Origin: a virus | Virus record (IMG/VR): IMGVR_UViG_3300042519_000984 | Coordinates: 1 to 21,514 of that record | Length of the DNA stretch: 21,514 nt | Strand: one strand, 5' to 3' | Shown: positions 1 to 5,864 of the stretch, in pieces | Position numbering within the stretch: position 1 is the stretch's first letter | Layout of the letters: the number at the start of each line of letters is the position of its first letter | Translations under genes and position numbers: made by a program | The notes under the pieces: generated by a model | Told to the model about the DNA's origin: nothing | Databases searched by the model: none | The model's input: the letters and a program-made list of their open reading frames with translations, nothing else

Positions 1-31
1 CCAACTGGCGACAGTACAAGGTGTAACCGCA

Positions 32-220
32 ATGATCGAAAAGATTGCGGACGAAGCAATCAAAAATAAAACCCAAGCACCAGCAGGAATGATGCAAGCA
101 ATGGAAGCAGTGTGCAGTCTGTTGGATGCCAAGGGTAACAAGCAAGTGTCAGCCGCAGTCGCCAAGGTTCGTGAGGCTTGCGGCATAACGAAAGGAAAGT
201 CAAATGAAACCATCGCCTAA
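32..220 (+). CDS. Small hypothetical helical protein, possibly 5'-truncated by window edge
   Basis: This is a 62-residue, Ala/Lys-rich and probably all-helical protein that I do not recognise. The ATG at 32 has a plausible SD (AAGGTG at 18-23). The same frame is open back to base 2 without a stop, however, so the true start may lie outside the window and this could be the C-terminal part of a longer protein. Its end overlaps the next gene by 17 bases, matching the tight packing of this plus-strand block. There are no cysteine clusters, membrane segments or catalytic motifs. The frame is likely real because of its spacing to the next gene; its function is unknown. Confidence 0.55.
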   Translation: MIEKIADEAIKNKTQAPAGMMQAMEAVCSLLDAKGNKQVSAAVAKVREACGITKGKSNETIA

Positions 221-407
221 GCGGAAGATCAGCATCGACGCTGACTACACACCACCCGAGAAGCACACACCCGAGGACGATCTTTCTCAGCGTCTGTTTG
301 CCCCGCCGCCTCTCAATCCACCCGATATTGATTGGACGAATCTCGCAATCGGTGTGACCTACGTCATGCTGGCCGTCGCTGTCTTTGTTTTATTCACCAC
401 GTACTGA
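204..407 (+). CDS. Small single-pass membrane protein, unknown function
   Basis: This 67-residue protein has a hydrophilic, proline-rich N-terminal part (about residues 1-45, with repeated PP pairs) and one hydrophobic helix at about residues 47-65, ending a few residues from the C-terminus. That layout suggests a tail-anchored inner-membrane protein with its N-terminal part in the cytoplasm. The start at 204 has a good SD (AAAGGAAAG just upstream). Phages encode many such peptides (holin-like, superinfection or host-takeover factors). Nothing here allows a choice, and no lysis gene sits beside it. The next gene's SD overlaps its stop codon. Confidence 0.65.
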   Translation: MKPSPKRKISIDADYTPPEKHTPEDDLSQRLFAPPPLNPPDIDWTNLAIGVTYVMLAVAVFVLFTTY

Positions 408-417
408 AAGGAAAATC

Positions 418-771
418 ATGCGCTCATTTCTCATCGACCCATTCAAGCACGAGATCACCGAGGTTGTTTACTCTGGTGACATTGAACAGATTTACCAACT
501 GACTGACTGCCAGACGTTCGATGTGGCTCGCATCAACAAGCATGGGGACGGTATCTTTGTGGATGACGAGGGTCTCTACGCAGAGGACGTTCGCTTTTTC
601 TTGCACAGCGACTACCCCAATCCGTTGGCTGGCAAGGGCATGGTGATCGGTTGCGACATGGAGACTGGCGAATCAGCCTCTGCTCACACCACGCTGGACG
701 AGCTGATCGAAAAGGTTCGATGGGTTTACCCCATCAGGGTTAACGGAGAGCTGACATGGATAGATGCTTAA
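418..771 (+). CDS. Conserved phage hypothetical, DUF3846-like
   Basis: This is a 117-residue acidic protein. It opens with a short strand and 'IDPF', continues with alternating strands and helices, and contains 'HGDGIFVDDEGL' followed by a 'GKGMVIG' turn. This arrangement recalls DUF3846-type small phage proteins, but the match is from memory and tentative. I chose the ATG at 418 over the in-frame ATG at 385 because AAAGGA lies five bases upstream, directly on the previous gene's stop. Starting at 385 would give a 23-base overlap with that gene without an SD. No catalytic residues are evident and the role is unknown. Confidence 0.7.
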   Translation: MRSFLIDPFKHEITEVVYSGDIEQIYQLTDCQTFDVARINKHGDGIFVDDEGLYAEDVRFFLHSDYPNPLAGKGMVIGCDMETGESASAHTTLDELIEKVRWVYPIRVNGELTWIDA

Positions 772-791
772 ACAACTTCAAAGGAACAGAC

Positions 792-1481
792 ATGAACTAC
801 ACAACACACAACAAAGAAGCCATCGTTACCGAGGGTTCATCTCTTCGCGGCGAGGTCACTGCCACCTACAAAGAACTGACCGATCTGTTCGGTGTCCCAA
901 CCAAGGGTGATGCGTACAAGGTAGACGCACACTGGTCTGTCAAATTCTCTGACGGCACAGTGGCGACTGTCTACAACTGGAAAGATGGCAAGTCCTATCT
1001 CGGCGAGCAAGGTGCGGATGTCAAGGACATCACCGAGTGGCACGTTGGTGGGTTCGGCCCGAGCGCAACCATATTGGTGCAACTCACACTGGAATTGATG
1101 CGGGAGGCAAAGCCCAAGGACAAATTCGAGGAAGCCTTCTCCTCTGCGTTCGACATGATGGACAGCATCAAGGCCAACAAGGGCGAGCACTTTGCACATC
1201 TGGTTCAAGTCGCCATGCTCACCATAAAGCGCAGAGAGATGATCGAGATGCTGATAGATATGCTGTCGGCATCGACAGATATGCCAGAAGCTATCAAGGA
1301 AATGCTACTGGAAGTAGACACAACCATGTCTGTCAAGACCATCTCTGCCGCCTGTCATGCCTCGGCTGTGAAGTTTGAAACGCAAGAAGGGGCAGACGAA
1401 ATGATGGAGTGGGCGCAACGACTTATCTCTGCCGAGATAGGTGGGGTCAATGAGTTAATCAAAGGGGCGAAGAAGAAATGA
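792..1481 (+). CDS. Conserved phage hypothetical with N-terminal beta domain and helical C-terminus
   Basis: This 229-residue protein has two parts. The first 90 or so residues form a strand-rich domain containing 'LFGVPTKGDAYKVDAHW', 'DGTVATVYNWKDGKSYLG' and 'WHVGG'. I have seen this signature in many phage hypothetical proteins, but it has no assigned function that I know. The remaining 130 residues are helical, Met-rich and acidic, with an AKKK tail. The ATG at 792 is preferred over 756 because AAAGGA sits seven bases before it and 756 would overlap the previous gene. The stop overlaps the start of the following helix-turn-helix gene (ATGA at 1478), so the two are probably translationally coupled. 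Confidence 0.75.
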   Translation: MNYTTHNKEAIVTEGSSLRGEVTATYKELTDLFGVPTKGDAYKVDAHWSVKFSDGTVATVYNWKDGKSYLGEQGADVKDITEWHVGGFGPSATILVQLTLELMREAKPKDKFEEAFSSAFDMMDSIKANKGEHFAHLVQVAMLTIKRREMIEMLIDMLSASTDMPEAIKEMLLEVDTTMSVKTISAACHASAVKFETQEGADEMMEWAQRLISAEIGGVNELIKGAKKK

Positions 1482-1690
1482 TTGACGTACAGATTGAGCG
1501 TGGTCATGTCTCCCTGACCGTAGCCGCCAGTCTGTTGGGTGTATCGCGTCAGCGTGTGCATCAGCTACTCAAAGCTGGGCGCATAGCTGGTGCTTTCCTC
1601 ATGGACTGTGGGGATGGGCGAGAGATATGGTGCGTCCCCCGCAACTCACTCCAAGCAAAGGAAAAGAAATGCTCGACGTTATCGGCGTGA
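1478..1690 (+). CDS. Small helix-turn-helix DNA-binding protein (excisionase/MerR-like)
   Basis: This 70-residue protein carries a helix-turn-helix at about residues 11-40, with the pattern 'LTVAASLLGVSRQRVHQLLK' followed by 'AGRI'. That is typical of HTH_17/excisionase-type and MerR-like DNA-binding domains. Such small proteins act as phage repressors, activators or recombination directionality factors. No integrase is visible nearby, so an excisionase role is not supported and a transcription factor is more likely. It starts inside the previous stop (ATGA), and its 3' end overlaps the next membrane-peptide gene by 22 bases. Confidence 0.7.
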   Translation: MIDVQIERGHVSLTVAASLLGVSRQRVHQLLKAGRIAGAFLMDCGDGREIWCVPRNSLQAKEKKCSTLSA

Positions 1691-1818
1691 TCTTTTTGCT
1701 ATTCGTCGGCGCATTCGGGGCTATTGCTATCGGTGCGCTGGCTATCTGGATAGCAGACACAACATACACAAGGAGGATGAAACGTGACAGACAGCCTAAA
1801 CAGAAAACGACAGATTAG
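1669..1818 (+). CDS. Tiny single-pass membrane peptide
   Basis: This is a 49-residue peptide. Residues 3-29 are almost entirely hydrophobic (Val, Ile, Leu, Phe, Ala, Gly), followed by a strongly basic tail (TRRMKRDRQPKQK), which predicts one transmembrane helix with a cytoplasmic C-terminus. The ATG at 1669 has an AAAGGAAA SD. An in-frame ATG at 1627 would add a segment without an SD and deepen the overlap with the upstream gene. It overlaps the next gene by 35 bases. It could be holin-like or a host-takeover peptide, but I cannot assign a role. Confidence 0.6.
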   Translation: MLDVIGVIFLLFVGAFGAIAIGALAIWIADTTYTRRMKRDRQPKQKTTD

Positions 1819-2443
1819 TGATTCGTTCCAGCGGGAAGCCGAACAGATCATGAAACGATGTCAGCGCGGAACAAGGAACTATGAAGAGGCGAACAATCTT
1901 CATGCCGCCTGTTACGCAATCATCGGGAAACTATTGGCACAGACAGAGCAAGACCATATTCCTGACGCTAGGAAAATGGTGACAGAGCAAGAGCCTGTGG
2001 CTAAAGTAGTTTGCAACAGCGCAGGACAGATTTCTATGCAAACTCTCGATGGAAATTCGTTTGATATTAGCAAATATGTTGGGTCAATGTTCTACACCAC
2101 CCCACCACAGCAAGAGCCTGTCGTTGGAATTACCGCAATCAGAACTTGGTTTAAAGATGGCAGGGTTGTTACGCAGACACTTTGCAATAGCTGGGTTGAC
2201 ACCACCCCACCACAGCGCACAGGGGTAGGGCTGACTGATGAAGAAGAGAATGAGTACAACTATCTTGGCCCAGATATGCACTGGGTTATTCAAGAAATTG
2301 CAGCCAAAGTCCGTGCTGACGAGCGTGAAGCCTGTGCAAAGGTGGTTGATGACATTGAATCGCGGTGCATTGCAGAAGACGTTGATGACCCGCCATTGAA
2401 GCACGTTGCATCCGCAATCAGAGCCAGAGGAGAACAAACATGA
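1784..2443 (+). CDS. Ea22-like phage protein with duplicated EPV...TTPPQ unit
   Basis: This 219-residue protein starts with GTG at 1784, placed seven bases after a near-perfect SD (AAGGAGG, 1770-1776). The N-terminal 60 residues are helical and polar. The middle carries two units that begin with EPV and end with TTPPQ (one ends FYTTPPQQ, the next VDTTPPQR), each containing a CNS tripeptide. The C-terminal part has 'LTDEEENEY', then 'ADEREACAKVVDDIE' and ends 'ASAIRARGE'. This layout is common in Ea22-like/TTPPQ accessory proteins of Proteobacteria phages; the molecular role is not established. The stop overlaps the next gene's ATG. Confidence 0.7.
   Translation: MTDSLNRKRQISDSFQREAEQIMKRCQRGTRNYEEANNLHAACYAIIGKLLAQTEQDHIPDARKMVTEQEPVAKVVCNSAGQISMQTLDGNSFDISKYVGSMFYTTPPQQEPVVGITAIRTWFKDGRVVTQTLCNSWVDTTPPQRTGVGLTDEEENEYNYLGPDMHWVIQEIAAKVRADEREACAKVVDDIESRCIAEDVDDPPLKHVASAIRARGEQT
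2094..2216 (+). repeat. 18-bp exact direct repeat inside the TTPPQ gene
   Basis: The 18-base string ACACCACCCCACCACAGC occurs at 2094-2111 and again at 2199-2216. The copies are exactly 105 bases (35 codons) apart, so they are in the same frame and both encode TTPPQ. The repeat marks the ends of two consecutive EPV...TTPPQ units and could permit unit gain or loss by slippage or recombination. Confidence 0.9.
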
Positions 2444-2619
2444 AGATCGACACATCGGAAGACCTTGAAGGCCACCGTCAGGTGCAAGAGTCACGCATCA
2501 TCAACCACCCTGAATACTACAAGCCAGTTTTGTTGACGAGGTATGGATGGGCAAAGCGTGGTGGCGAGACGCACTGGTACAAGCAAGAGATTCAAGAGAT
2601 TGGGGAGGAAAAGGAATGA
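2440..2619 (+). CDS. Small hypothetical protein of 59 residues
   Basis: This short gene fills the space between the TTPPQ gene and the next ORF. It begins with an ATG that overlaps the upstream stop (ATGA, 2440-2443) and ends with a TGA that overlaps the next start (ATGA, 2616-2619). It would encode 59 mostly polar residues, starting MKIDTSEDLEGHRQ, with an aromatic, basic middle (HPEYYKPV, TRYGWAKRGGETHWYKQ) and an acidic/lysine tail. The four-base overlaps at both ends are the main evidence for translation. I do not recognise the family. Confidence 0.65.
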   Translation: MKIDTSEDLEGHRQVQESRIINHPEYYKPVLLTRYGWAKRGGETHWYKQEIQEIGEEKE

Positions 2620-2858
2620 CAGAAGTCGAACAGATTAAAAGTAACGGTGAATATATAGACGTTAAGGTTCTGCCTGACGGTTCTATTGCCGCCCTCGGTG
2701 ACCTGCTCTACACACGAGCAATCCATCTTGGTTGCAATCAGCTCGGATGGGAAAGGCGATTCTGTTTCTCGGACAGGTCGCTGGCAGACAGGCGCTATGC
2801 CGAACTGGTGTCAGCGGACGACGAGCCATCAGGCTACATAGCAAGGAGGGGCAGATGA
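2616..2858 (+). CDS. Hypothetical protein of 80 residues
   Basis: This 80-residue protein appears to mix strands and helices (IDVKVLPDGSIAALGDLLYTR; then a helix ending YAELVSAD). The ATG at 2616 is chosen because GGGGAGGAAAAGGA precedes it and it overlaps the previous stop; the upstream in-frame ATG at 2547 lies inside another gene and lacks an SD. The C-terminus (YIARRGR) is basic. The family is not recognised. It lies in the chain of coupled small genes and shares its last four bases with the next start. Confidence 0.6.
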   Translation: MTEVEQIKSNGEYIDVKVLPDGSIAALGDLLYTRAIHLGCNQLGWERRFCFSDRSLADRRYAELVSADDEPSGYIARRGR

Positions 2859-3124
2859 AAGAACTTACCTTCGAGGAATTCTGTCATCTGACCATGACAT
2901 ACACGACTGGCATCAGCTTCGAGAACTACGCCCAGCGTCTGTACAGGAACGAGGCGCATGGTATTCAGAAAGAAACCTTCACACCACGCAACGCACGGAC
3001 AATGGAATGGGGTCTGGGTCAGGTCTTCTACTTTGTGGACGGAGACCCTAGACAGTTTGAAACTGTTGACCAATGTTATGTGGCCTACATGGAAAAGGTT
3101 TGCGGAGTTAGGAGTATCGAATGA
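2855..3124 (+). CDS. Hypothetical protein of 89 residues
   Basis: This 89-residue protein is rich in aromatic residues (YTTGISFENYAQRLYRNEAHG, then VFYFVDGDPRQFETVDQCY). It starts at 2855 with an SD (AAGGAGGGGC) overlapping the preceding gene's end. A longer reading frame from 2732 would lie inside that gene in another frame and has no SD. It is probably a small globular accessory protein; no motif suggests an activity. The stop overlaps the start of the DUF1289 gene (ATGA at 3121). Confidence 0.6.
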   Translation: MKELTFEEFCHLTMTYTTGISFENYAQRLYRNEAHGIQKETFTPRNARTMEWGLGQVFYFVDGDPRQFETVDQCYVAYMEKVCGVRSIE

Positions 3125-3315
3125 CAGATAGCCCTTGCATAGCGGTATGCACAACCCTGTATGACGAGGTGTGCAAGGGGTGTGGTCGGACGTACATCGA
3201 GGTCGCCCAGTGGAATGGGATGACCGACGAGCAGAAGCAAGTAATATGGAGGCGCATAGATGCAGAGGCAACTGCATGGCGGTACAACATCTACAAGGAT
3301 AGGGTCAGCAAATGA
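3121..3315 (+). CDS. DUF1289 family small cysteine protein
   Basis: This 64-residue protein matches the DUF1289 pattern: SPCIAVC, a short spacer, then VCKGCGRT followed by 'EVAQWNGMTDEQKQVIWRRI'. Four cysteines (Cys6, Cys10, Cys18, Cys21) are placed to bind zinc or an iron-sulfur cluster. DUF1289 proteins are common in Proteobacteria as short orphan proteins and as domains near redox enzymes; the biochemical role is not settled. A phage copy inside an accessory string is more likely a host-modulating factor than a metabolic enzyme. It is coupled by four-base overlaps at both ends. Confidence 0.85.
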   Translation: MTDSPCIAVCTTLYDEVCKGCGRTYIEVAQWNGMTDEQKQVIWRRIDAEATAWRYNIYKDRVSK

Positions 3316-3557
3316 TCGAACAGATCAGGACATTCTTTGGAAGAACTCGCGGAGATCATGCCAGTCGAGAGACTGTCGTGGTTGAATCGAAAGCATGGCG
3401 GTGTTCGTTTTGCGGACTCATCATGCTTAATCACAAGCAAGTCATGCCACACGGACTGACTTGCTCACCAGACTCACAAAAGGAAATGAACAATGGAACA
3501 GATCAACATCAGAAAGAACAGCATCCAGCACCGAATCCTCGCCTGTCTCGCCACTAA
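3312..3557 (+). CDS. Small putative zinc-binding protein
   Basis: This 81-residue protein has a Cys-Cys/His-His arrangement (Cys31-x2-Cys34, His41, His47, then Cys51) in 'WRCSFCGLIMLNHKQVMPHG', consistent with a small zinc finger or knuckle. The N-terminal 30 residues are basic and helical. After residue 55 the sequence is low in complexity and polar (NNGTDQHQKEQHP), and that part overlaps the next gene by 65 bases, so the tail is probably unstructured. The start overlaps the DUF1289 stop (ATGA). Nucleic-acid binding is a reasonable guess only. Confidence 0.55.
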   Translation: MIEQIRTFFGRTRGDHASRETVVVESKAWRCSFCGLIMLNHKQVMPHGLTCSPDSQKEMNNGTDQHQKEQHPAPNPRLSRH

Positions 3558-3915
3558 CGGGACGCTGGCGGCATCGCAAATCAAGGGGCTCATCGCACTG
3601 ACCGACAGCTTGGTCAAGGTGGAGGACGTACTGCACAACCAACTGCTTCATGCTGGCTTGGTCATGCGCCAAGAGATGACATGGGCATTGACGAATGCGG
3701 GATTGGATGTAAAGATCATGCTCGGTGGACTGGATGACATCAAGCCACTACGCCGAGGCAAAGCCCTTGCCGCACAGAACGATCTGTTCGCTCGGGGCAA
3801 CTACGATGGGGCTGAACTCAAGCCCAACTGCATGAGGCGTGGTGCGTATGACGCTTTCAATATGCCATCACTCAACTTCACAGGACGCACATACAGAAAG
3901 GACGCACTCGTATGA
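3493..3915 (+). CDS. Hypothetical protein with winged-helix-like N-terminal half
   Basis: This is a 140-residue protein. Residues 8-70 read like a winged helix: helix 'IQHRILACLATNG', 'LAASQIKGLIALT', a recognition-type helix ending 'VLHNQLLHAGLVMRQ', and 'TWALTNAGLDV' as the wing. This arrangement resembles MarR/ArsR-like small regulators, but no named family is assigned. The second half is basic and less regular (MRRGAYDAFNMPSL, TGRTYRKDALV). The ATG at 3493 follows an AAAGGAAA SD at the usual spacing and lies within the previous gene. The stop overlaps the next ATG. Confidence 0.65.
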   Translation: MEQINIRKNSIQHRILACLATNGTLAASQIKGLIALTDSLVKVEDVLHNQLLHAGLVMRQEMTWALTNAGLDVKIMLGGLDDIKPLRRGKALAAQNDLFARGNYDGAELKPNCMRRGAYDAFNMPSLNFTGRTYRKDALV

Positions 3916-4151
3916 CAAGCAAGGAAGAATCAATGCAACTACGCATCGACAAACTCTGCGAAGAGTTTCGGGCATCCCGCGACATGGCTATGGTCGTGAT
4001 GAGCAGGGATGAATACCAGTCACTCATTCGGACAGTCGTCACTCGATCTGTCCAAGCTGGCTGGGAGGAGGGGATGGAGGATGCAAAGTATTGCAAGCCC
4101 GTCTCAGTCGCCCAGCCTAAAGTCTCCGTCAACAAACATTCGGATATGTAA
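3912..4151 (+). CDS. Hypothetical protein at end of plus-strand accessory block
   Basis: This 79-residue protein is helical in its first 60 residues (LRIDKLCEEFRASRDMA; MSRDEYQSLIRTVVTRS) and has a polar, proline-containing tail. It starts within the preceding stop (ATGA at 3912). The last 48 bases overlap, tail to tail, the 3' end of the minus-strand antiterminator-like gene. No family is recognised. The amphipathic helices suggest a small dimeric or partner-binding protein, but nothing firm can be said. Confidence 0.6.
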   Translation: MTSKEESMQLRIDKLCEEFRASRDMAMVVMSRDEYQSLIRTVVTRSVQAGWEEGMEDAKYCKPVSVAQPKVSVNKHSDM

Positions 4152-4598
4152 TCTCTCAATGGCTCGCAACTGCAACGGCATCCACGCACGAAGGACTGCG
4201 TTACGCCAGTTGCAGACTTGCCTGTAACTCACGCCCCTCTCCTCTGCAATCTTCCTGATGCTTGGTCGCTTAGTCGCCCAGTGCATTAGGATGATCTGCA
4301 ACTCACGGTTGCTTGGCACTGTGCCGCTTACATTCGGCATCAGATATTCAGCAAGGCTACGGACTGCATCCGTTCTCGCCTTCCCTCTGCCATACATAGA
4401 CAGCACCGAATCCCTTTCCATCGGAAGCAATCTGCCAATCATCGAATGAATCATTGCAGCCTGAGCATGAAGGTCAGTCGGCGACAGATCGTCAAGGCTA
4501 GTGCCTCGCGTGCCGGTCAAGTCTGTGCGGCTGTACTCATCGCGCTCGCTGATGTTGAACGAGAACTTAATCGCCTGTTCGACTGAGTAGAATTTAAT
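4104..4598 (-). CDS. Sigma-region-4/Q-antiterminator-like helix-turn-helix protein, apparent ATT start
   Basis: The protein is 164 residues from ATT at 4598, or 138 residues from TTG at 4520. The longer form is preferred: AGGGAGG (4604-4610) lies five bases before the ATT, and the extra N-terminal residues (FYSVEQAIKFSFNISERDEY) read as normal coding sequence. No ATG, GTG or TTG occurs in frame upstream of 4520 before a stop. The middle has 'LHAQAAMIHSMIGRLLPMERD', and residues about 105-150 carry a helix-turn-helix ('SIRKIAEERGVSYRQVCNWR'). The layout recalls lambdoid Q-type antiterminators and sigma-70 region 4, so a late-gene regulator is plausible. It is the last gene of the replication operon. 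Function is inferred only. Confidence 0.65.
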   Translation of the reverse strand: MKFYSVEQAIKFSFNISERDEYSRTDLTGTRGTSLDDLSPTDLHAQAAMIHSMIGRLLPMERDSVLSMYGRGKARTDAVRSLAEYLMPNVSGTVPSNRELQIILMHWATKRPSIRKIAEERGVSYRQVCNWRNAVLRAWMPLQLRAIERLHIRMFVDGDFRLGD

Positions 4599-4603
4599 AT
4601 CGT

Positions 4604-4610
4604 CCTCCCT
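4604..4610 (-). promoter_or_regulatory. Strong Shine-Dalgarno site supporting an ATT start
   Basis: On the minus strand AGGGAGG lies five bases before the ATT at 4598, and just after the TGA stop of the RusA gene at 4611-4613. No ATG/GTG/TTG in any frame sits at suitable spacing, so this site points to ATT as the initiation codon. Confidence 0.6.
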
Positions 4611-5009
4611 TCATATCCAATCCCCATCCTGTTCGATCATCACATCGAGGCCGCCCTCTGGCACTGGCTGCCCCAGCTTTATTGACAGAAACGTGATCTG
4701 TCTGTCGTTGTCATACGCAATACCCTGCAACGCATCAAGCACAACCTTCTGTGCGTTATCTATGTCGATGCGCCTCACGCCCAATCCCCAAAGCCTGTCC
4801 TTCTTCTCTCGCTTCTCTGCATCCTGCGGCCTCGGCGGGTGCAACGTCATCATCACCCTGATCGGCGTGGTAATCAGCGCGACCTTGTTCACCCTCGCTA
4901 TCCAGCCCACCTCATCCTTGTACGCATTGGCCGCACTGCTCCTGACCATGCGCCCTCGGAAGTTTCTCCAGTAGACATTGGTGCTGATGGGGTAAGGCAG
5001 ACATATCAT
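4611..5009 (-). CDS. rusA: RusA-family Holliday junction resolvase
   Basis: This 132-residue protein fits RusA endonucleases, homodimers that cut four-way DNA junctions symmetrically during phage recombination and replication. It opens with 'PYPISTNVYWR', typical of the family N-terminus. The acidic metal-binding cluster is visible as 'IDIDNAQKVVLDALQGIAYDND', placing Asp82, Asp84 and Asp100/Asp102 where RusA has its catalytic aspartates. The ATG at 5009 overlaps the upstream stop (ATGA, 5006-5009); an upstream in-frame start would run through the neighbouring gene. It belongs with the annealing protein, exonuclease and SSB encoded in the divergent operon. Confidence 0.93.
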   Translation of the reverse strand: MICLPYPISTNVYWRNFRGRMVRSSAANAYKDEVGWIARVNKVALITTPIRVMMTLHPPRPQDAEKREKKDRLWGLGVRRIDIDNAQKVVLDALQGIAYDNDRQITFLSIKLGQPVPEGGLDVMIEQDGDWI

Positions 5010-5536
5010 TCTGTCTCGCCCTTCTTGGGTCTTCCGGCGGATCGCGCTCGGCGGATGGCAACTGTCTCGATGATCTTGGACAGAATCTCTGGCCGGGGAA
5101 GCGAAATCACCGCCCCGGACATGCCCATCACCGCCTTCTCCCACCTCTGAACCTTGGTTGGAATCCTCATGTCCAGTAGAGGAACGCCTATCAATGCGTC
5201 CTTCCCCTCTGGTCTGATGAACACCGTCTCTGGCTGCTGGCATTTGCCAAGTGCAATCTGTTCGTCCCTGAACTTAGGCGTGCAGTCTCGGCAGTGTTCG
5301 ACTGTCACTCCGTCCCTGCGGTCTGGCGCACTGCAAAAGATATAGGCCACCACGTACTGCGCCCACTTCTGCTGGGTCTCGTAACAGGTCGGCTTCTCGC
5401 GTGAGGCAGCGCCGCCTGCTGTGTATCTGTCGAACGCCTGCGATACAAACTCAGGCTCATGGGTTGGGCAGTAGCCAAAGCTGCCTGCTGAACTGGCACA
5501 TCCACCGGACAGACAGCGGCCTCGTTTATTTTCCAA
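5006..5536 (-). CDS. Cysteine-rich hypothetical protein, probable TTG start
   Basis: The protein is about 176 residues and not recognised. The N-terminus has a cysteine cluster (Cys8, Cys13, Cys23, His26 in 'GRCLSGGCASS...GYCPTH') that could bind zinc. Further cysteines follow (Cys51, Cys68, and 'HCRDC' at 81-85). The C-terminal 50 residues are helical and basic, ending GRPKKGETE. The frame is open upstream to ATGs near 5644, but those codons lie in the HNH gene. The first reasonable start after it is TTG at 5536, with GGGAG about ten bases upstream, giving an 11-base overlap with the HNH stop. The position between HNH and RusA genes suggests a DNA-metabolism accessory role. Confidence 0.65.
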   Translation of the reverse strand: MENKRGRCLSGGCASSAGSFGYCPTHEPEFVSQAFDRYTAGGAASREKPTCYETQQKWAQYVVAYIFCSAPDRRDGVTVEHCRDCTPKFRDEQIALGKCQQPETVFIRPEGKDALIGVPLLDMRIPTKVQRWEKAVMGMSGAVISLPRPEILSKIIETVAIRRARSAGRPKKGETE

Positions 5537-5864
5537 GGACGAGCACTCCCTCTCTGATTGCCTGCAAGAAGGTGAGACAGACGTGCTCGAACTGCGATCC
5601 ATTCTGGTCTTCCCATGCGTTGACATCATGGTGAAGGACATCATGGCAAGTGCGACAGATGGGTATCACCCACCAGTCAGGAACCTTCGTCCCCATGCCC
5701 TTGAACCCTGCGCCGTGCGGGTGATGCGGGTCGTCAGCGGGTGCGTTGCAACTCACGCATCGAAGTTGCTTTACCCAGCGGGTGTATGTCTGACACTCCA
5801 TGCGCTCGACGTACCCATTGGACAGAGCCTGCTTAAACGTAAGGTAGGGCGGGATGACTTTCAT
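5526..5864 (-). CDS. HNH-type nuclease of the Ref/DUF968-like group
   Basis: This 112-residue protein shows the pattern Cys36-x2-Cys39, then 'ADDPHHPHGAGFKGMGTKVP', then 'VIPICRTCHDVLHHD' (Cys70, Cys73, His74, His78/His79), then 'AWEDQNGSQFEH'. This is the zinc-stabilised HNH arrangement found in phage DUF968 proteins and in the RecA-dependent nuclease Ref of phage P1. The DPHH core histidines and the CHxxLHH segment would carry the metal-dependent nuclease site. It probably nicks or cuts DNA during recombination. The start at 5864 overlaps the upstream stop (ATGA). RusA lies one gene downstream, consistent with a shared role in processing recombination intermediates. Confidence 0.85.
   Translation of the reverse strand: MKVIPPYLTFKQALSNGYVERMECQTYTRWVKQLRCVSCNAPADDPHHPHGAGFKGMGTKVPDWWVIPICRTCHDVLHHDVNAWEDQNGSQFEHVCLTFLQAIREGVLVLGK

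Noticed and set aside
837-1208. Minus-strand open frame of 123 codons
   Set aside because: It is antisense to a plus-strand gene with a good start and conserved pattern, and it has no SD or recognisable motif.
1478-1690. Excisionase of an integration module
   Set aside because: No integrase, attachment site or lysogeny genes were seen in the window. The helix-turn-helix alone does not support an excisionase role.
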